This document shows positions 1-8,892 of a stretch of 40,770 nucleotides of DNA, one piece after another. A program made the position numbers and the translations under genes. The stretch lies in assembly GCA_015233395.1 (NCBI GenBank), contig JADFXV010000021.1, forward strand, positions 1 through 40,770, read 5' to 3'. The notes below the pieces were generated by a model, which saw nothing but the letters and a program-made list of their open reading frames with translations, searched no databases and was not told the origin of the DNA. This DNA comes from Desulfovibrionaceae bacterium. Its GTDB lineage: Bacteria > Desulfobacterota > Desulfovibrionia > Desulfovibrionales > Desulfovibrionaceae. Position 1 is the first letter of the stretch, and each line of letters begins with the position of its first letter.

Positions 1-328
1 TCTGGTCGTATTCCATGGCCTGGCCCGCGCCCGGGGTTAAGACCAGAAGGCGGCGGCGCTCGGCATCGGCATCGACGGCGGCGCAAGCCCGCTCCTTGGC
101 CGCCTCCAGGGTGCGCCTGGTGCCCACGTCCGGTGCGCCGTGGGCGCGAACCAGCTCGTCGAGCCGGGCGGGATCGATATCTTGTTTGTTGACGAGGGTC
201 TCGACATAGCCGTCCGCACCGGCCAGGGCCACGGCCTGGACCCCGAAGGCGGCGTCTAGTTCGGCCTGGAGCGAGGCGTAATCGACGGCAAAAAGGTCTT
301 TTTCTTGTCCGATTGTGTAGTGGGCCAT
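1..328 (-). CDS. Phage tail-fibre-region protein, 3' end cut by the window edge
   Basis: Reading left from an ATG at 328, the frame stays open to the edge, giving 109 codons of a longer protein. It begins MAHYTIGQEKDLFAVDYAS and reaches a stretch reading LVLTPGAGQAMEYDQ, a phrase I associate with small phage proteins encoded next to tail fibres. It lies 1 base beyond the tail-fibre stop and continues the same operon, so a tail or fibre-assembly role is plausible. The exact function is unknown and the C-terminus is not visible. Confidence 0.7.
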   Translation of the reverse strand, partial: MAHYTIGQEKDLFAVDYASLQAELDAAFGVQAVALAGADGYVETLVNKQDIDPARLDELVRAHGAPDVGTRRTLEAAKERACAAVDADAERRRLLVLTPGAGQAMEYDQ

Positions 329-329
329 G

Positions 330-3326
330 TTATTTTACCTCCACGTTGAGATATCTCATAGCGCCTGCACCAGATATGTTATTGCCAGACGCTCCGTAAA
401 AATCACCCATGACATAGTGCAGCCCGAGATTTTTATTGACATACGACTTTGTTACTGCGTTTAATGCCAATCCGGTACTTGAGGGGGTTATTTCGGCAGT
501 TGATTGGACAACGCCATCTACCATAATATCGATATAAGTATAAAGCGGCGAGCCTGAAACAACATATTGGGTATTTTCATAGTCAATATTGAAGTTTTCA
601 CCAAGTACAAATCTACTCATTTCAGGACAGAGCATACCTGAAGCAATGGAGCTTGTCGCCGGGGCATTCGTTATCCCTTTTTGATAGAAGATATTTGTCT
701 GCGCAATACTCACCGCATTAACAGGCACACCGCATACATCCTTGACGCTCTTGAGCGTCCCGCCGTTGTAGAGCGTGGCGGCAAGCCCGGTCATGTCGGC
801 GGACCAGAAGGCGACTTCGTGCAGGGTCATGCCGGAGAACTCGGGAAGGATCGCGCCAGTGTTGCTGTATTTGGCGTAATCGTACACGATGTCGGAGTTG
901 TTCCCGCTGGTTCCGTCGTTGTCTCCGAGCCATAATTCATTCGCCCCCGCCGCGCTGATCGTGTTGATTCCGGTGCCGTCCAGAAGGAGGCGGCCGTTGC
1001 AGAACAGGAAAGCATCCGACCCCTTCGAGGTAATGACGTGGACGCACTCTTGATCGAATTTCCCCTGCACTGTTTTGAGGAAATCCCCAATATATGGCTG
1101 AACGAAGTACCCGGAGACGCAATTGCAAGCTTGTTTTGTGCCATCGAAGATGCTCAAGTTCACCGTGGAGTTGCCGAAGATGTTGCAGGAGTTCACGGCC
1201 TTGAGCTTGACGGCGTAGACCGCGCCGTTGGCATTGCTAAATCCGGCCGAGGTCTTCCTGTAATAGCCGGTGTCGGTTGCGCCGAAGCCGTTTTTGTTCT
1301 GGTAGAGCTTGCCCCCGGAGGCAGAAAAGGCGTTCGCCTCGGTGGCCGTGCCGGTCCAGGTCCAGCCCTGCGCGGACGGCAGGCTTGCAAACGTCATGGC
1401 CTGCGTCCAGGCCGGAGCCGGGCCGAAGCCGCCGCCGAGCCAGACCGCGCCCAGCTGCGCGAACAATGGGTCCATCGTAAAGGTCTGCCCGGTGAGCGGC
1501 GTCCCCTCGCTGGCCCCGTTGACGCTGAGTTTGAGGAAGTCCGCGCCGTCGCCTTTCATGCGGGCCGAGATCATCACGTCAAACGGCCCGGCTCCGGTGA
1601 CATTGGTGGTGCCGGTGACGATGGCCACCGTGCCGTCCTGGCGATAGAGCCGCACCACGATCACGTTGCTCTCGACCCGGGCGTTAATCCGGTCGTGGTC
1701 AAGGCCATAGAGCAGATCCAGGAAGGTCTTGCCCGTGGTCATGGACCCGGCAGCCAGACGGATCGTCAGGTTGCTTTGGCCGTCGTAGAGGCGGCGAAGG
1801 TCGTTGCACAGGCCACGGCTGTGGTTGAGCGGCGAGCCCGTGCCCGAAAAGACGAGCTTGCCCGCGAACAACCCGCCCGTCTGCTTGAGGCCGGTCGCCG
1901 CCGTGGGCGCGATCATGAACTCGATCAGGGAGCCCGCGTCCTGTCCGGCCCAGGCCGAACCGTTGTAGTAGCCGCGCTTGCCGCAGGGATAGTTCGAGGC
2001 GCTATTGTAGGTGGCCATATAATAGTTGGAGCCGTCCACCGCGCCGGAGCGCCCGATGACCACATGGTATTGCGTTCCAGCGGCCAGAGCGGGCGGCGTG
2101 GCGAAGTTGCAACGCACCCAGACGGGAGCGCCCGTCGCGCCCGTGACGCTCTTTCCCGGCACGGCCGTTGCCGTGGCGTTCGCCACCAGGGCGGACGGAT
2201 TGCCGCCGGAGTCGGAGTAGATCGCGCAGGTGACGTTATCGGCGGGGTTGCCGATTTTCCCGATCCGCAAAAAAACGTTCCCGACCGAAAGGGCCTGGCC
2301 CACCTGGAATCCCTGTGAAACCAGAGTTCTGGCCGAGGCATCCCCTATGCTCATGTTGAACGGACTGCCGCACTGGCAGCCCGTGGCGCACTCGTACTCC
2401 ACCCCGTCCAACTCAAACCCGAAGCCCGTCCCGCCCCATTGCTGGTTGAAAAAGGCCGGGGTCCAGCCATTGCGGTACAGGTCGCGCCAACAGGCCGGAA
2501 CGACAAGCCCGGTCAGGGCGTCGGAATTCAGCGACGCGGCGGGGATGGCGATCGCTCCCCAACTTCCGTCACCCTTCAAGTATTTGACCTGGTCCCCGGC
2601 CGCTGGCGCGGGCACGAGCCCCTTGGTTCCCACCAAACTGGAGGTCGCCCCGGCCATGGCGGCCACGTCGAGCACCAGGGCCTCGTTGCCGCCCGGGCTG
2701 GCCACGGTTTTGGTCAGGGCCGAGCCCGAGGCCAGGGTCAGCTTGGAATTCAGGGTCGCCGCCGTGGTGTCGCCCCCGTCGATCTTGACCGCTCCGCCCC
2801 CGGCCAGGGCCTGGGCCGAAGCGGCGCTGGCGGCCGCCGCCGTGGCGCTGGAGGCTGCGGCGCCCGCCTGGGTGGTCGCCGAAGTGGCCGATGCAGCAGC
2901 GGCAGTCGCCGAGGTTGCCGCCGCGTTCGCCTCGGTGGTGGCCGTGGCAGCGCTGGCTGCGGCCGCGTTCTGGCTGGCCAAACTCGCGGAGGCGCTCCCC
3001 GCCGAGGCTGTCGCCGAAGCTGCCGCCGCGCTCGCCTCGGTGGTGGCCGTGGCGGCTTCGCTCGTCGCGGTACTCGCTTGATCGCTTGCGGATTGGACGG
3101 CGGCCGCAATGGTGGCGGCATCGGCAGCCGCATGATCCTCGCTAATCCTTGCCTGAGTCGCCGAAGCGGCGGCAGCCTGGGACGAAGCATCGGCTTCCAA
3201 GGCGCTGGCTTTTGCCTGCGCCTCGTAGCCCATTGCTTCTTGCGCCGAGGTCGCGGCTTGCTGGGCATGCCGCCCGCTGTCGGCGGCCGCGCTCTGCGAG
3301 GCATCAAGCGAACTGGTGTTACTCAT
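330..3326 (-). CDS. Large tail fibre protein with Ala-rich N-terminus and LamG-like domains
   Basis: 998 residues. Residues 1 to about 175 are an extreme Ala/Ser/Thr repeat (ATSATAAAASAT-type), typical of the extended trimeric shaft of phage tail fibres. Residues about 500-670 and 700-860 each look like a concanavalin-A/LamG-type beta sandwich, a fold often used for glycan binding. The last 130 or so residues (330-722) are encoded by visibly AT-richer DNA than the rest, which suggests an exchanged receptor-binding tip. It lies in the tail-fibre cluster downstream of the DUF4376 protein, with only 2 bases between them. Tail-fibre identity is inferred from length, composition and position; the receptor is unknown. 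Confidence 0.8.
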   Translation of the reverse strand: MSNTSSLDASQSAAADSGRHAQQAATSAQEAMGYEAQAKASALEADASSQAAAASATQARISEDHAAADAATIAAAVQSASDQASTATSEAATATTEASAAAASATASAGSASASLASQNAAAASAATATTEANAAATSATAAAASATSATTQAGAAASSATAAAASAASAQALAGGGAVKIDGGDTTAATLNSKLTLASGSALTKTVASPGGNEALVLDVAAMAGATSSLVGTKGLVPAPAAGDQVKYLKGDGSWGAIAIPAASLNSDALTGLVVPACWRDLYRNGWTPAFFNQQWGGTGFGFELDGVEYECATGCQCGSPFNMSIGDASARTLVSQGFQVGQALSVGNVFLRIGKIGNPADNVTCAIYSDSGGNPSALVANATATAVPGKSVTGATGAPVWVRCNFATPPALAAGTQYHVVIGRSGAVDGSNYYMATYNSASNYPCGKRGYYNGSAWAGQDAGSLIEFMIAPTAATGLKQTGGLFAGKLVFSGTGSPLNHSRGLCNDLRRLYDGQSNLTIRLAAGSMTTGKTFLDLLYGLDHDRINARVESNVIVVRLYRQDGTVAIVTGTTNVTGAGPFDVMISARMKGDGADFLKLSVNGASEGTPLTGQTFTMDPLFAQLGAVWLGGGFGPAPAWTQAMTFASLPSAQGWTWTGTATEANAFSASGGKLYQNKNGFGATDTGYYRKTSAGFSNANGAVYAVKLKAVNSCNIFGNSTVNLSIFDGTKQACNCVSGYFVQPYIGDFLKTVQGKFDQECVHVITSKGSDAFLFCNGRLLLDGTGINTISAAGANELWLGDNDGTSGNNSDIVYDYAKYSNTGAILPEFSGMTLHEVAFWSADMTGLAATLYNGGTLKSVKDVCGVPVNAVSIAQTNIFYQKGITNAPATSSIASGMLCPEMSRFVLGENFNIDYENTQYVVSGSPLYTYIDIMVDGVVQSTAEITPSSTGLALNAVTKSYVNKNLGLHYVMGDFYGASGNNISGAGAMRYLNVEVK

Positions 3327-3328
3327 GG

Positions 3329-4108
3329 CTAGCTCGTTACGGTTGGGGCGTTCGGAGCCGGAGCTGCGGCCGGGGCCGGCCAGCCCTTGGTGATGTCGTA
3401 GCTCTTGACCGTCTCGACGTCGGGGCCCGGCAACGCATCGATGGCGTCTTTGATCTGCCGGGAGGCCGCGTACAACGCCTCTATGGCGGTCTGCACGGCG
3501 GCTCCGAAGGCGACGGCCTGGTCGGACGTCAAGGCATGGGGCTCATTGTCGGCATCCAAGAAAGAGCGGACCTCGCTCGATCCCGAAACCCTTTCCGCCA
3601 AGCCGCGCGCGGCGAAAGCCAGAATATTTTGCATATCCGTGATGTTGCGCGTCTGTACGCTTGCGGGGCCGTCCGGGAACTGGACTATCACGCCGGCCGC
3701 GATCTTGGCCGCGCACAGGGCGTTGACCTCGGCCTTGCGCTTGGCCTTCCACCTGGCAGGGTCTTCGACCCAATCGGAGCCGTTCCAAACGCAATAAGCA
3801 TCCGGCGGCTGCTTGAGCGTATAGCCCGAGATCACCGGGCCGAGCGCGGCAAGATAGGTCCAGGAACCGTCCACGATGGAGTAGATGAGCTTGCCCCGGT
3901 TATTTTCCGTAAGCTTCCAGGCCGTGCCGTCCCAGACGGAAACAAAGCCCTCGCCGGCCTCGGGCGGCGCGACGGCCGTGCTGTAGGCCGGTTCGAGCCA
4001 GTTGGGGGTGCCGTCGTCGTTTTGCGGTCTGGCCGGGGAGAGGTGACAATGCGAAACGCCGGTGTATTCGCCGGTCGCCGGTTCGTAACTATAGCGTAAT
4101 TCGTTCAT
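3329..4108 (-). CDS. Tail fibre-associated protein with C-terminal DUF4376-like domain
   Basis: 259 residues. The N-terminal half resembles tail-fibre accessory proteins (EYTGVSHCHLSPARPQNDDG, then a VWDGTAWKL segment). Residues about 130-245 (KRKAEVNALCAAKI through NITDMQNILAFAARG to ALTSDQAVAFGAAVQ) match the pattern of DUF4376, a helical domain common in proteins next to phage tail fibres. A GGAGATG ribosome site precedes the ATG. It sits between the collar-domain fibre and the large fibre, so a role in fibre structure or assembly is likely but not proven. Confidence 0.7.
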   Translation of the reverse strand: MNELRYSYEPATGEYTGVSHCHLSPARPQNDDGTPNWLEPAYSTAVAPPEAGEGFVSVWDGTAWKLTENNRGKLIYSIVDGSWTYLAALGPVISGYTLKQPPDAYCVWNGSDWVEDPARWKAKRKAEVNALCAAKIAAGVIVQFPDGPASVQTRNITDMQNILAFAARGLAERVSGSSEVRSFLDADNEPHALTSDQAVAFGAAVQTAIEALYAASRQIKDAIDALPGPDVETVKSYDITKGWPAPAAAPAPNAPTVTS

Positions 4109-4114
4109 TTTTTT

Positions 4115-5152
4115 TCATCTCCATTTGATGCAGATCATGACCGCCATGTTGGGCGGCCGGGATTCCGAGCCCGTCCCCGTGTTCGCCGTGTAAAATGGGG
4201 AGCCGGGGTTGGTCCCCATACCCATGGGATAGCCCCGGTCGGTGCCGGCGGCAGCCTGATTCGGGCCGGGCGAATAGTCCGCGAAATAGTGATTGTGGGC
4301 CGGCATTTGCTGGCCCTGGGTCGAGCCGACGACGTCGCCGCCGTTCCGCAGATTTCGGTCGGGATCGAGGCTCGAGCCGTGGGCCCAGGCTCGCGGGAAC
4401 CGGCCGCGCCAATCGGGGATTTGAAAATACAAGCCGTTTCCGCCGTAGTAATAGCCGAGCACGCTGAATAGAGCCGGATAATCGGCGCAGGCCAAGGTGG
4501 CTCCATTGCATTCCAGGTAATCCCCCGGGGGCGTTCCGGTTGCCCAAAACATCAATGCTCCGGCCGGAAGGCCGGGTAAGCTTTGGCCCGAGCCGGTATT
4601 GGCATAGACCGTTACAGTCGGGATGGTCCCGGGTCCGCCCTTGGTGCAGCTAAAAACGCGCATGGAGGAGGCCGAGGAAACACCGCCGCCGGTGCCCGTG
4701 GGGTCTGACTCGGCCCCGTCGACGAGCAGCACGTTGGCGTGGATCTTGCGCTGCAAGGGATCGGCGACCACGCCCGGGCTGGTTTCGTAGGCGACCACGT
4801 CTCCGCAATCGTCGGCGACCTCGAGGCGCACGAATTTGGTGGAGTTGTCCGGAATGACGACGTCGCGGTTATCCAAATCGTGGGTGTTGAAAACCACCCC
4901 GCCCACGGCGAAGACGACGTTGTCGCCGATGGTGATCTTGTCGGCGCTGGCCACGAGCGGCATTTGGCTCGTGGTGGTGCCGATCAGCGGCAGATGGTAG
5001 AGCGTGTGCAGGTCGACGATGCCCTTTGACAAGAGCGCACAATCCTCCATGAACCGATCGAGCGCGGCGCTGGGCAATACGTCGCCCGGGCTATAGTCGT
5101 TGAATTTTTCTTTTACGAATCCTTTTTGGACCGTGGCGGCGACGATCTGCAT
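4115..5152 (-). CDS. Tail fibre / tail-collar domain protein
   Basis: 345 residues from the ATG at 5152, chosen because AAGGAGG lies 8 bases upstream; an in-frame TTG 6 bases earlier has no better site. Residues 1-180 are a beta-rich N-terminal region that probably attaches to the baseplate. From about residue 200 the protein has the phage tail-collar pattern: LPAGALMFWATG, DYLECNGA, FQIPDWRGRFPRAW, then a glycine/histidine-rich stretch with MPAHNH and a final ICIKW. Such proteins form the trimeric tip of short tail fibres. It directly follows gpI, as in P2-type tail operons (P2 gpH position). Confidence 0.88.
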   Translation of the reverse strand: MQIVAATVQKGFVKEKFNDYSPGDVLPSAALDRFMEDCALLSKGIVDLHTLYHLPLIGTTTSQMPLVASADKITIGDNVVFAVGGVVFNTHDLDNRDVVIPDNSTKFVRLEVADDCGDVVAYETSPGVVADPLQRKIHANVLLVDGAESDPTGTGGGVSSASSMRVFSCTKGGPGTIPTVTVYANTGSGQSLPGLPAGALMFWATGTPPGDYLECNGATLACADYPALFSVLGYYYGGNGLYFQIPDWRGRFPRAWAHGSSLDPDRNLRNGGDVVGSTQGQQMPAHNHYFADYSPGPNQAAAGTDRGYPMGMGTNPGSPFYTANTGTGSESRPPNMAVMICIKWR

Positions 5153-5164
5153 GGGCAATCCTCC

Positions 5165-5785
5165 TTAAACTTGGATTAAATCGGTATCGAGCCGGGAGTA
5201 GTCGTGATCGAGCGCAAAGGCGGTGAACCTGACGGCCGCTCGCGCCCTGGCCGGGCGCAACTCCTTGGCCACGGCCAGCATGTCGGCGCGATTGACGCCG
5301 GCGGCGACTGCCTCCTCGCGGTAGAACACGACGTCGAAGTCGAAGATGTTGGGCCCGGGCTGGTGCAATCGGTCTTGATCGGCCAGGGAAAGGCCGAGTA
5401 CGAACGCCGGGCGCGGCGCATCGTGCATGGCGTCCGTGTCGAGCGCGGAATGGCTGACGAGAAAATAGTTTTTTTCGCGGATCTCCGGCCGCACCCCCGA
5501 GACCGCCTCGGCCATGTCGGCCAGGGTTCCGGGCGTCCCCTTGGTTTTGTGCCAGGGGATGGAATTTTTGATCAAAGCGCGCTTCTGGGCGTCCGGCAGG
5601 TCCGGCCGGGCGAAGTCCACGTGGAATTGCTCCATCAGGTGCGGCAGCACAGACGGATGCGCGCGGTCGACCAGGTTGACGATGGTCGCCCCCGGGTCCA
5701 GGGCGCTTTGCCGGTCGAGCAACACGGCGTAGGCGCTGGCGGAAGCGTCGGCGATCCCGGGCGGGATCAGGCGCGGATCAGCCAT
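5165..5785 (-). CDS. Phage tail protein I (P2 gpI-like)
   Basis: 206 residues. It shows the gpI pattern: an N-terminal LDRQSALDPGATIVN, the segment HLMEQFHVDFARPDLPDAQ, then IPWHKTKGTPGTLADMAEA, ending in an alpha/beta region with DMLAVAKELRPARARA. gpI is a baseplate component that joins the wedge to the tail fibres in P2-like tails. The start overlaps the 3' end of the gpJ gene by 8 bases, which implies translational coupling. The order J-I-fibre is conserved in P2-type and several Mu-like tails. Confidence 0.9.
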   Translation of the reverse strand: MADPRLIPPGIADASASAYAVLLDRQSALDPGATIVNLVDRAHPSVLPHLMEQFHVDFARPDLPDAQKRALIKNSIPWHKTKGTPGTLADMAEAVSGVRPEIREKNYFLVSHSALDTDAMHDAPRPAFVLGLSLADQDRLHQPGPNIFDFDVVFYREEAVAAGVNRADMLAVAKELRPARARAAVRFTAFALDHDYSRLDTDLIQV

Positions 5786-6893
5786 TACTCCACCCCACGA
5801 CGTTGACGGTGATGGCGCTCACGTCCGCGAATTGGTTGGGCGCAAGGGATAAAAAGTCCGGGCTTTGCAGCTCCACGCGGTAGACGCCCGAGCAGCCCAT
5901 GACGATGCTCACCAGCCGCGAGGGCACGACCTCCACGCCCAGGCGCGAGCGCAAATAGGCGGCATGGGCCGCGAGCTTGGTTTGGATATCGGCGACCACG
6001 GTTTCGGTCACGGCAGTGGCCAACAGGGTCACGTTGGCCACGATGGAATAAACGATGCGCCCCGGGGGCAGTACCACGACCTGGTCGGTGATCGGCCTGC
6101 GCCTTTCCTGGTTGAGCTCGGCCAGGACGAGGGCGAGGATCTCCGTGGTGATGACCCCGGACGTCGTCAAAGGATAGACGGCCACCAGGCCTGGGGAGGG
6201 GTTGAGCACGGCGGCGTCGATGATATCCTGGTGCGCGCCCATGGCATGGAAGCGATAGGCCCCTTCCGGCCCGGCGGCCGCGAAGCCCTCGGGGGCAAGC
6301 ATGATGCGCTGGCGCAACCGGTCGTCGTCCTCGGGATCGAGGCCGCCAAAGCTGGTGGTGACGCTGGCCGCGCTCTTTATGCCGTCGATCAAGGTGAGCA
6401 GCTGATTGATCTCGCCCGGCAAATAGCCGTTGGCGGCGACGCCCGGGCTCTCGGCCTGGGCGGAAATGTCGGCGTACAGGCTTCCGGCGGGAATCATGGA
6501 GTTGGCCACGGTGGCGAAGACCTGCTTGTTGTCCTTGGTGGCCAGCCTCGTCCCTGCCGGGACAGCCAGGTCGAGGGTGAGGACGGCTCCCAGGGTGAAG
6601 CGGATCGTGGCCAGGGCCGGTGACGCGGGCAGCCGCGCGACGCCCACCAACTCGCCCAGGTAATCCAGGATCGGCGCGCGCGAGTAGCGCACCAGGTTGA
6701 GCATGGCCGCACCCTGCACCCCGATGCGAGTAAGGGTCTCGCGGAAGGCGACCATGTCCACCACCAGCCGCTCGGGCTGCGCCGGATAGAGCGTTTTGCC
6801 GGTCATGGCCTCGTATTGCGAGACCATCTCCTGGGTGATCGCGGCAGGGTCGCGGTCGATGAAGTTCGGATCAGGAAGCGCTGCTAAGGGCAT
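5778..6893 (-). CDS. Baseplate J family wedge protein (P2 gpJ / Mu gp47-like)
   Basis: 371 residues from the ATG at 6893 (MPLAALPDPNFIDRDP). A longer frame begins at 6974 but would overlap gpW by 104 bases; the 6893 start leaves 23. Baseplate-J signatures include the N-terminal DPNFIDRDP, AATIRFTLG followed by DLAVPAGTRLATKDNKQVFA, the conserved GGLDPEDDDRLRQRI stretch, and the region around ALVLAELNQERRRPITDQVVV. The protein forms the wedge ring of contractile-tail baseplates. The order W-J-I matches P2. Confidence 0.92.
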   Translation of the reverse strand: MPLAALPDPNFIDRDPAAITQEMVSQYEAMTGKTLYPAQPERLVVDMVAFRETLTRIGVQGAAMLNLVRYSRAPILDYLGELVGVARLPASPALATIRFTLGAVLTLDLAVPAGTRLATKDNKQVFATVANSMIPAGSLYADISAQAESPGVAANGYLPGEINQLLTLIDGIKSAASVTTSFGGLDPEDDDRLRQRIMLAPEGFAAAGPEGAYRFHAMGAHQDIIDAAVLNPSPGLVAVYPLTTSGVITTEILALVLAELNQERRRPITDQVVVLPPGRIVYSIVANVTLLATAVTETVVADIQTKLAAHAAYLRSRLGVEVVPSRLVSIVMGCSGVYRVELQSPDFLSLAPNQFADVSAITVNVVGWSNG

Positions 6894-7248
6894 ACCGAAC
6901 CTCGGTTGTTTGGACTTGGCCAAGTGTCGCCACCCATTTGAGGGTGAGGGCCACGGTCGAGCCGTCGACCACACAGGTCACGCGTTTGAGGGTCGCCCGC
7001 GGCTCCCATTTTTTGACGGCGTCGGTAGCTTCCCGGATGATGTTGGGCGCGGACACGCTGACCGGATAATCCAGATACCGCCAGGCCTCGCAGCCGAAAT
7101 CCGGACGGTGGGGATCGCTGCCCTTGGGCGTGGTCAGCACGATCCGCATGGCCTGGGCGATGTCGGCGAGCTGCTCGACGATTTCGCCGGGCGCGCCGAC
7201 CTGGGGCGACCAATCGGCCGAGGTTATGGTTGTTACGTCAATGGGCAT
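6871..7248 (-). CDS. Baseplate wedge protein, gpW/gp25 family
   Basis: 125 residues from the ATG at 7248 (MPIDVTTITSADWSPQVG); an upstream ATG at 7299 would extend it into gpV without a clear ribosome site. The core has ADIAQAMRIVLTTPKGSDPH, then FGCEAWRYLDYPVS, and closes with WEPRATLKRVTCVVD, which is the GPW/gp25 layout. In phages with contractile tails this small protein is part of the wedge that triggers sheath contraction. It overlaps gpV by 11 bases and gpJ by 23 bases. Confidence 0.92.
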   Translation of the reverse strand: MPIDVTTITSADWSPQVGAPGEIVEQLADIAQAMRIVLTTPKGSDPHRPDFGCEAWRYLDYPVSVSAPNIIREATDAVKKWEPRATLKRVTCVVDGSTVALTLKWVATLGQVQTTEVRYALSSAS

Positions 7249-7870
7249 GGTGGTTCGTGTTCCCGGTGGTATCGGTGATGCGCCCTCCGGCGGTAACATT
7301 CTGGCCGGCGGCCAGGTTCGCCCCGGCGCTCACGTTCTCGGTGACGCTCGCGTTGCCCTCGACCGTCAGGTTGCCGATCATGTCCAGGTTGGCGCGCAGG
7401 GTGGCCGCCGCGCCGGTCTCGTTCTCGCCGCCGATCAAGATCATCGGCGCCTGGAGGACCAAGGCTTCGGCCGCGCTCAAAATCAAGGTCGCGTCCGAGG
7501 ATATGGTCGCATTGTCCTTGACCGACAGATTGACCTCGCCCTCGACGCGGCCGGTCAGGACGTGATTTTTGCGGTCATAGGAGATCTTCGTGCCGTCCTC
7601 GAAAGCCAGGTAGGCCGTATCGTCGTCCGAGATCGGCGTGGGATCGGCCTCGGAATAGATAGCCCCGAGCACCACGCCCTCCTCGCAATTTGCGTCCATG
7701 AGGCAGGCCACCAGCTCCCCCTTGTCGGGCATGCAGTAAACCTGATCCTTGAGCGTCTTGCGCGAGAGCACGGCCAGCCAATAGGAGATCATGCCTTCGT
7801 CGCTCTCGAACTTCACCCTCGCGCGCTGCGTGGTGTTGTCGATCTCCTCGACCCTGCCGATTTTAAGCAC
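7238..7870 (-). CDS. Baseplate assembly spike protein, gpV family
   Basis: 210 residues from a GTG at 7870 (LKIGRVEEIDNTTQRARV after the start), chosen because GAGG lies 6 bases upstream and the overlap with the preceding gene is only 8 bases; an ATG at 7900 is the alternative. The N-terminal OB-fold region is followed by a PDKGELVACLMD segment and a beta-helix-like C-terminus with many short repeats (NLTVEGNASVTENVSAG). The end is histidine-rich (NTNHHAH), which fits a metal-binding spike apex as known for P2 gpV. The spike pierces the outer membrane during infection. Confidence 0.9.
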   Translation of the reverse strand: MLKIGRVEEIDNTTQRARVKFESDEGMISYWLAVLSRKTLKDQVYCMPDKGELVACLMDANCEEGVVLGAIYSEADPTPISDDDTAYLAFEDGTKISYDRKNHVLTGRVEGEVNLSVKDNATISSDATLILSAAEALVLQAPMILIGGENETGAAATLRANLDMIGNLTVEGNASVTENVSAGANLAAGQNVTAGGRITDTTGNTNHHAH

Positions 7871-8168
7871 GCCGCACCTCGATATCCGTGGTATAGCCAT
7901 GGTCCTTGATGATGGAATGCTTGGACGATTCGATCAGGTAATCGCCGTCGAGTTTGCCCAGGCCGGTGATCTTCACCGTGTTTCCCCCGACTAAGAGCGG
8001 ATTGCCTTCCAGCGTGATATTCCCCTCGAACCGGGCCGAGTTGGCATCTTCCAGACCGGCCTTGGCCTTGAGCTTGGCGTCGGCCGGATTTTCGGCGCGA
8101 TCGGTCAGCTTGACCTCGTCGGCGATTTCGTCTTCGTCCGAGCTGGGAACGCTGGGATCGTCAGTCAT
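7863..8168 (-). CDS. C-terminal part of a gpD-like tail protein in a separate frame
   Basis: 101 residues. After an acidic leader, the sequence EVKLTDRAENPADAKLKAKA and then PLLVGGNTVKITGLGKLDG to KDHGYTTDIEVRRA matches the C-terminal portion of phage late-control D / gpD proteins. In most phages this is continuous with the N-terminal part. Here the ATG sits inside the stop region of the upstream frame (GATGACTGA), an 8-base overlap that permits coupled translation. The two products may assemble as one D protein, or the break may be a recent frameshift in the acidic linker. Confidence 0.75.
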   Translation of the reverse strand: MTDDPSVPSSDEDEIADEVKLTDRAENPADAKLKAKAGLEDANSARFEGNITLEGNPLLVGGNTVKITGLGKLDGDYLIESSKHSIIKDHGYTTDIEVRRA

Positions 8169-8892
8169 CGTCGCCTGCCGCCGGGATCGCGAGATTGTCG
8201 ATCACTTCGCCGGTTTTGGGATCGGAGTAAGCAATGCGGGCCTTTTTGGCCGTGCCCACGCCCTTGTCCCGGATCGAAAAGCGCGTCATGTCCTTGCGGT
8301 CGAGGGTGACTTTCGGCGCGGCCTTGGCCAGCTTCGAGCGCTTGGACATCACCAGCTGGTTGCCCTTGACCGAAAACACGTAGCCGTAGGATGCTGCCAC
8401 GCGTTTGAGAAAGCCCAGATCCTGCTCTTGGTTCTGGGTGATCCGCTTGACCGGCACGTCCTCGATCTCGCCGACCACGGTCAGGCCATGCTTGGCGGCG
8501 ATCGCTCCGGCCACGCCGGCCAGGGTCGTGTCCTCATAGGCCTTGGAGACTTTTGTGCGCATCGGCTTGGACACGCCCGAGGCCAGGGCGCGCACGGTCA
8601 GGGTGTCCGGCGGCCCAGCCAGTTCGATTTCCTCGATCTCGAAGTCGCCGGCGGGGGTCTGGGCCTCGCCCACATACCCGAACGCGAGCGAAACCTTGTC
8701 CCCTTTTTTGGGATACCAGGCGTCCTTCCAGCCGCCCTCGGCGTCCTCGAACACAATCTCCAGCTCGTCGCTCTTTCCGTGGGCGTGGTCGGTGTAGGTG
8801 ATGGAGGTCACAAAAGCCGTCACGTCCTGGCTGATGTCCTTCCCGGCATAGGTGAGACGCCACGAAGGCGTGCGGACGGCTACCGCTTCCAT
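8161..8892 (-). CDS. Phage late-control D / tail protein D, N-terminal part
   Basis: 243 residues. Family features are PSWRLTYAGKDISQDVT, a FEDAEGGWKDAWYPKKGD segment, FDYEI-type EIEEIELAGPPDTLTVRA, and QNQEQDLGFLKRVAASYGY, followed by a basic stretch. In P2 gpD is the hub that links the tail tube and spike, and gpD-family proteins adopt the gp27-like hub fold. The frame stops at 8161 in an acidic GDDD linker and the remaining D sequence continues in the adjacent frame from 8168. The start overlaps gpX by 13 bases. Confidence 0.88.
   Translation of the reverse strand: MEAVAVRTPSWRLTYAGKDISQDVTAFVTSITYTDHAHGKSDELEIVFEDAEGGWKDAWYPKKGDKVSLAFGYVGEAQTPAGDFEIEEIELAGPPDTLTVRALASGVSKPMRTKVSKAYEDTTLAGVAGAIAAKHGLTVVGEIEDVPVKRITQNQEQDLGFLKRVAASYGYVFSVKGNQLVMSKRSKLAKAAPKVTLDRKDMTRFSIRDKGVGTAKKARIAYSDPKTGEVIDNLAIPAAGDDD

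Noticed and set aside
1038-3332. Large + strand frames opposite the tail fibre
   Set aside because: Low-complexity shadows of the Ala-rich shaft and LamG region; no start signals.
1-5200. Mu-type invertible G segment with gin invertase
   Set aside because: No invertase gene or second set of fibre genes in opposite orientation is visible in the window.
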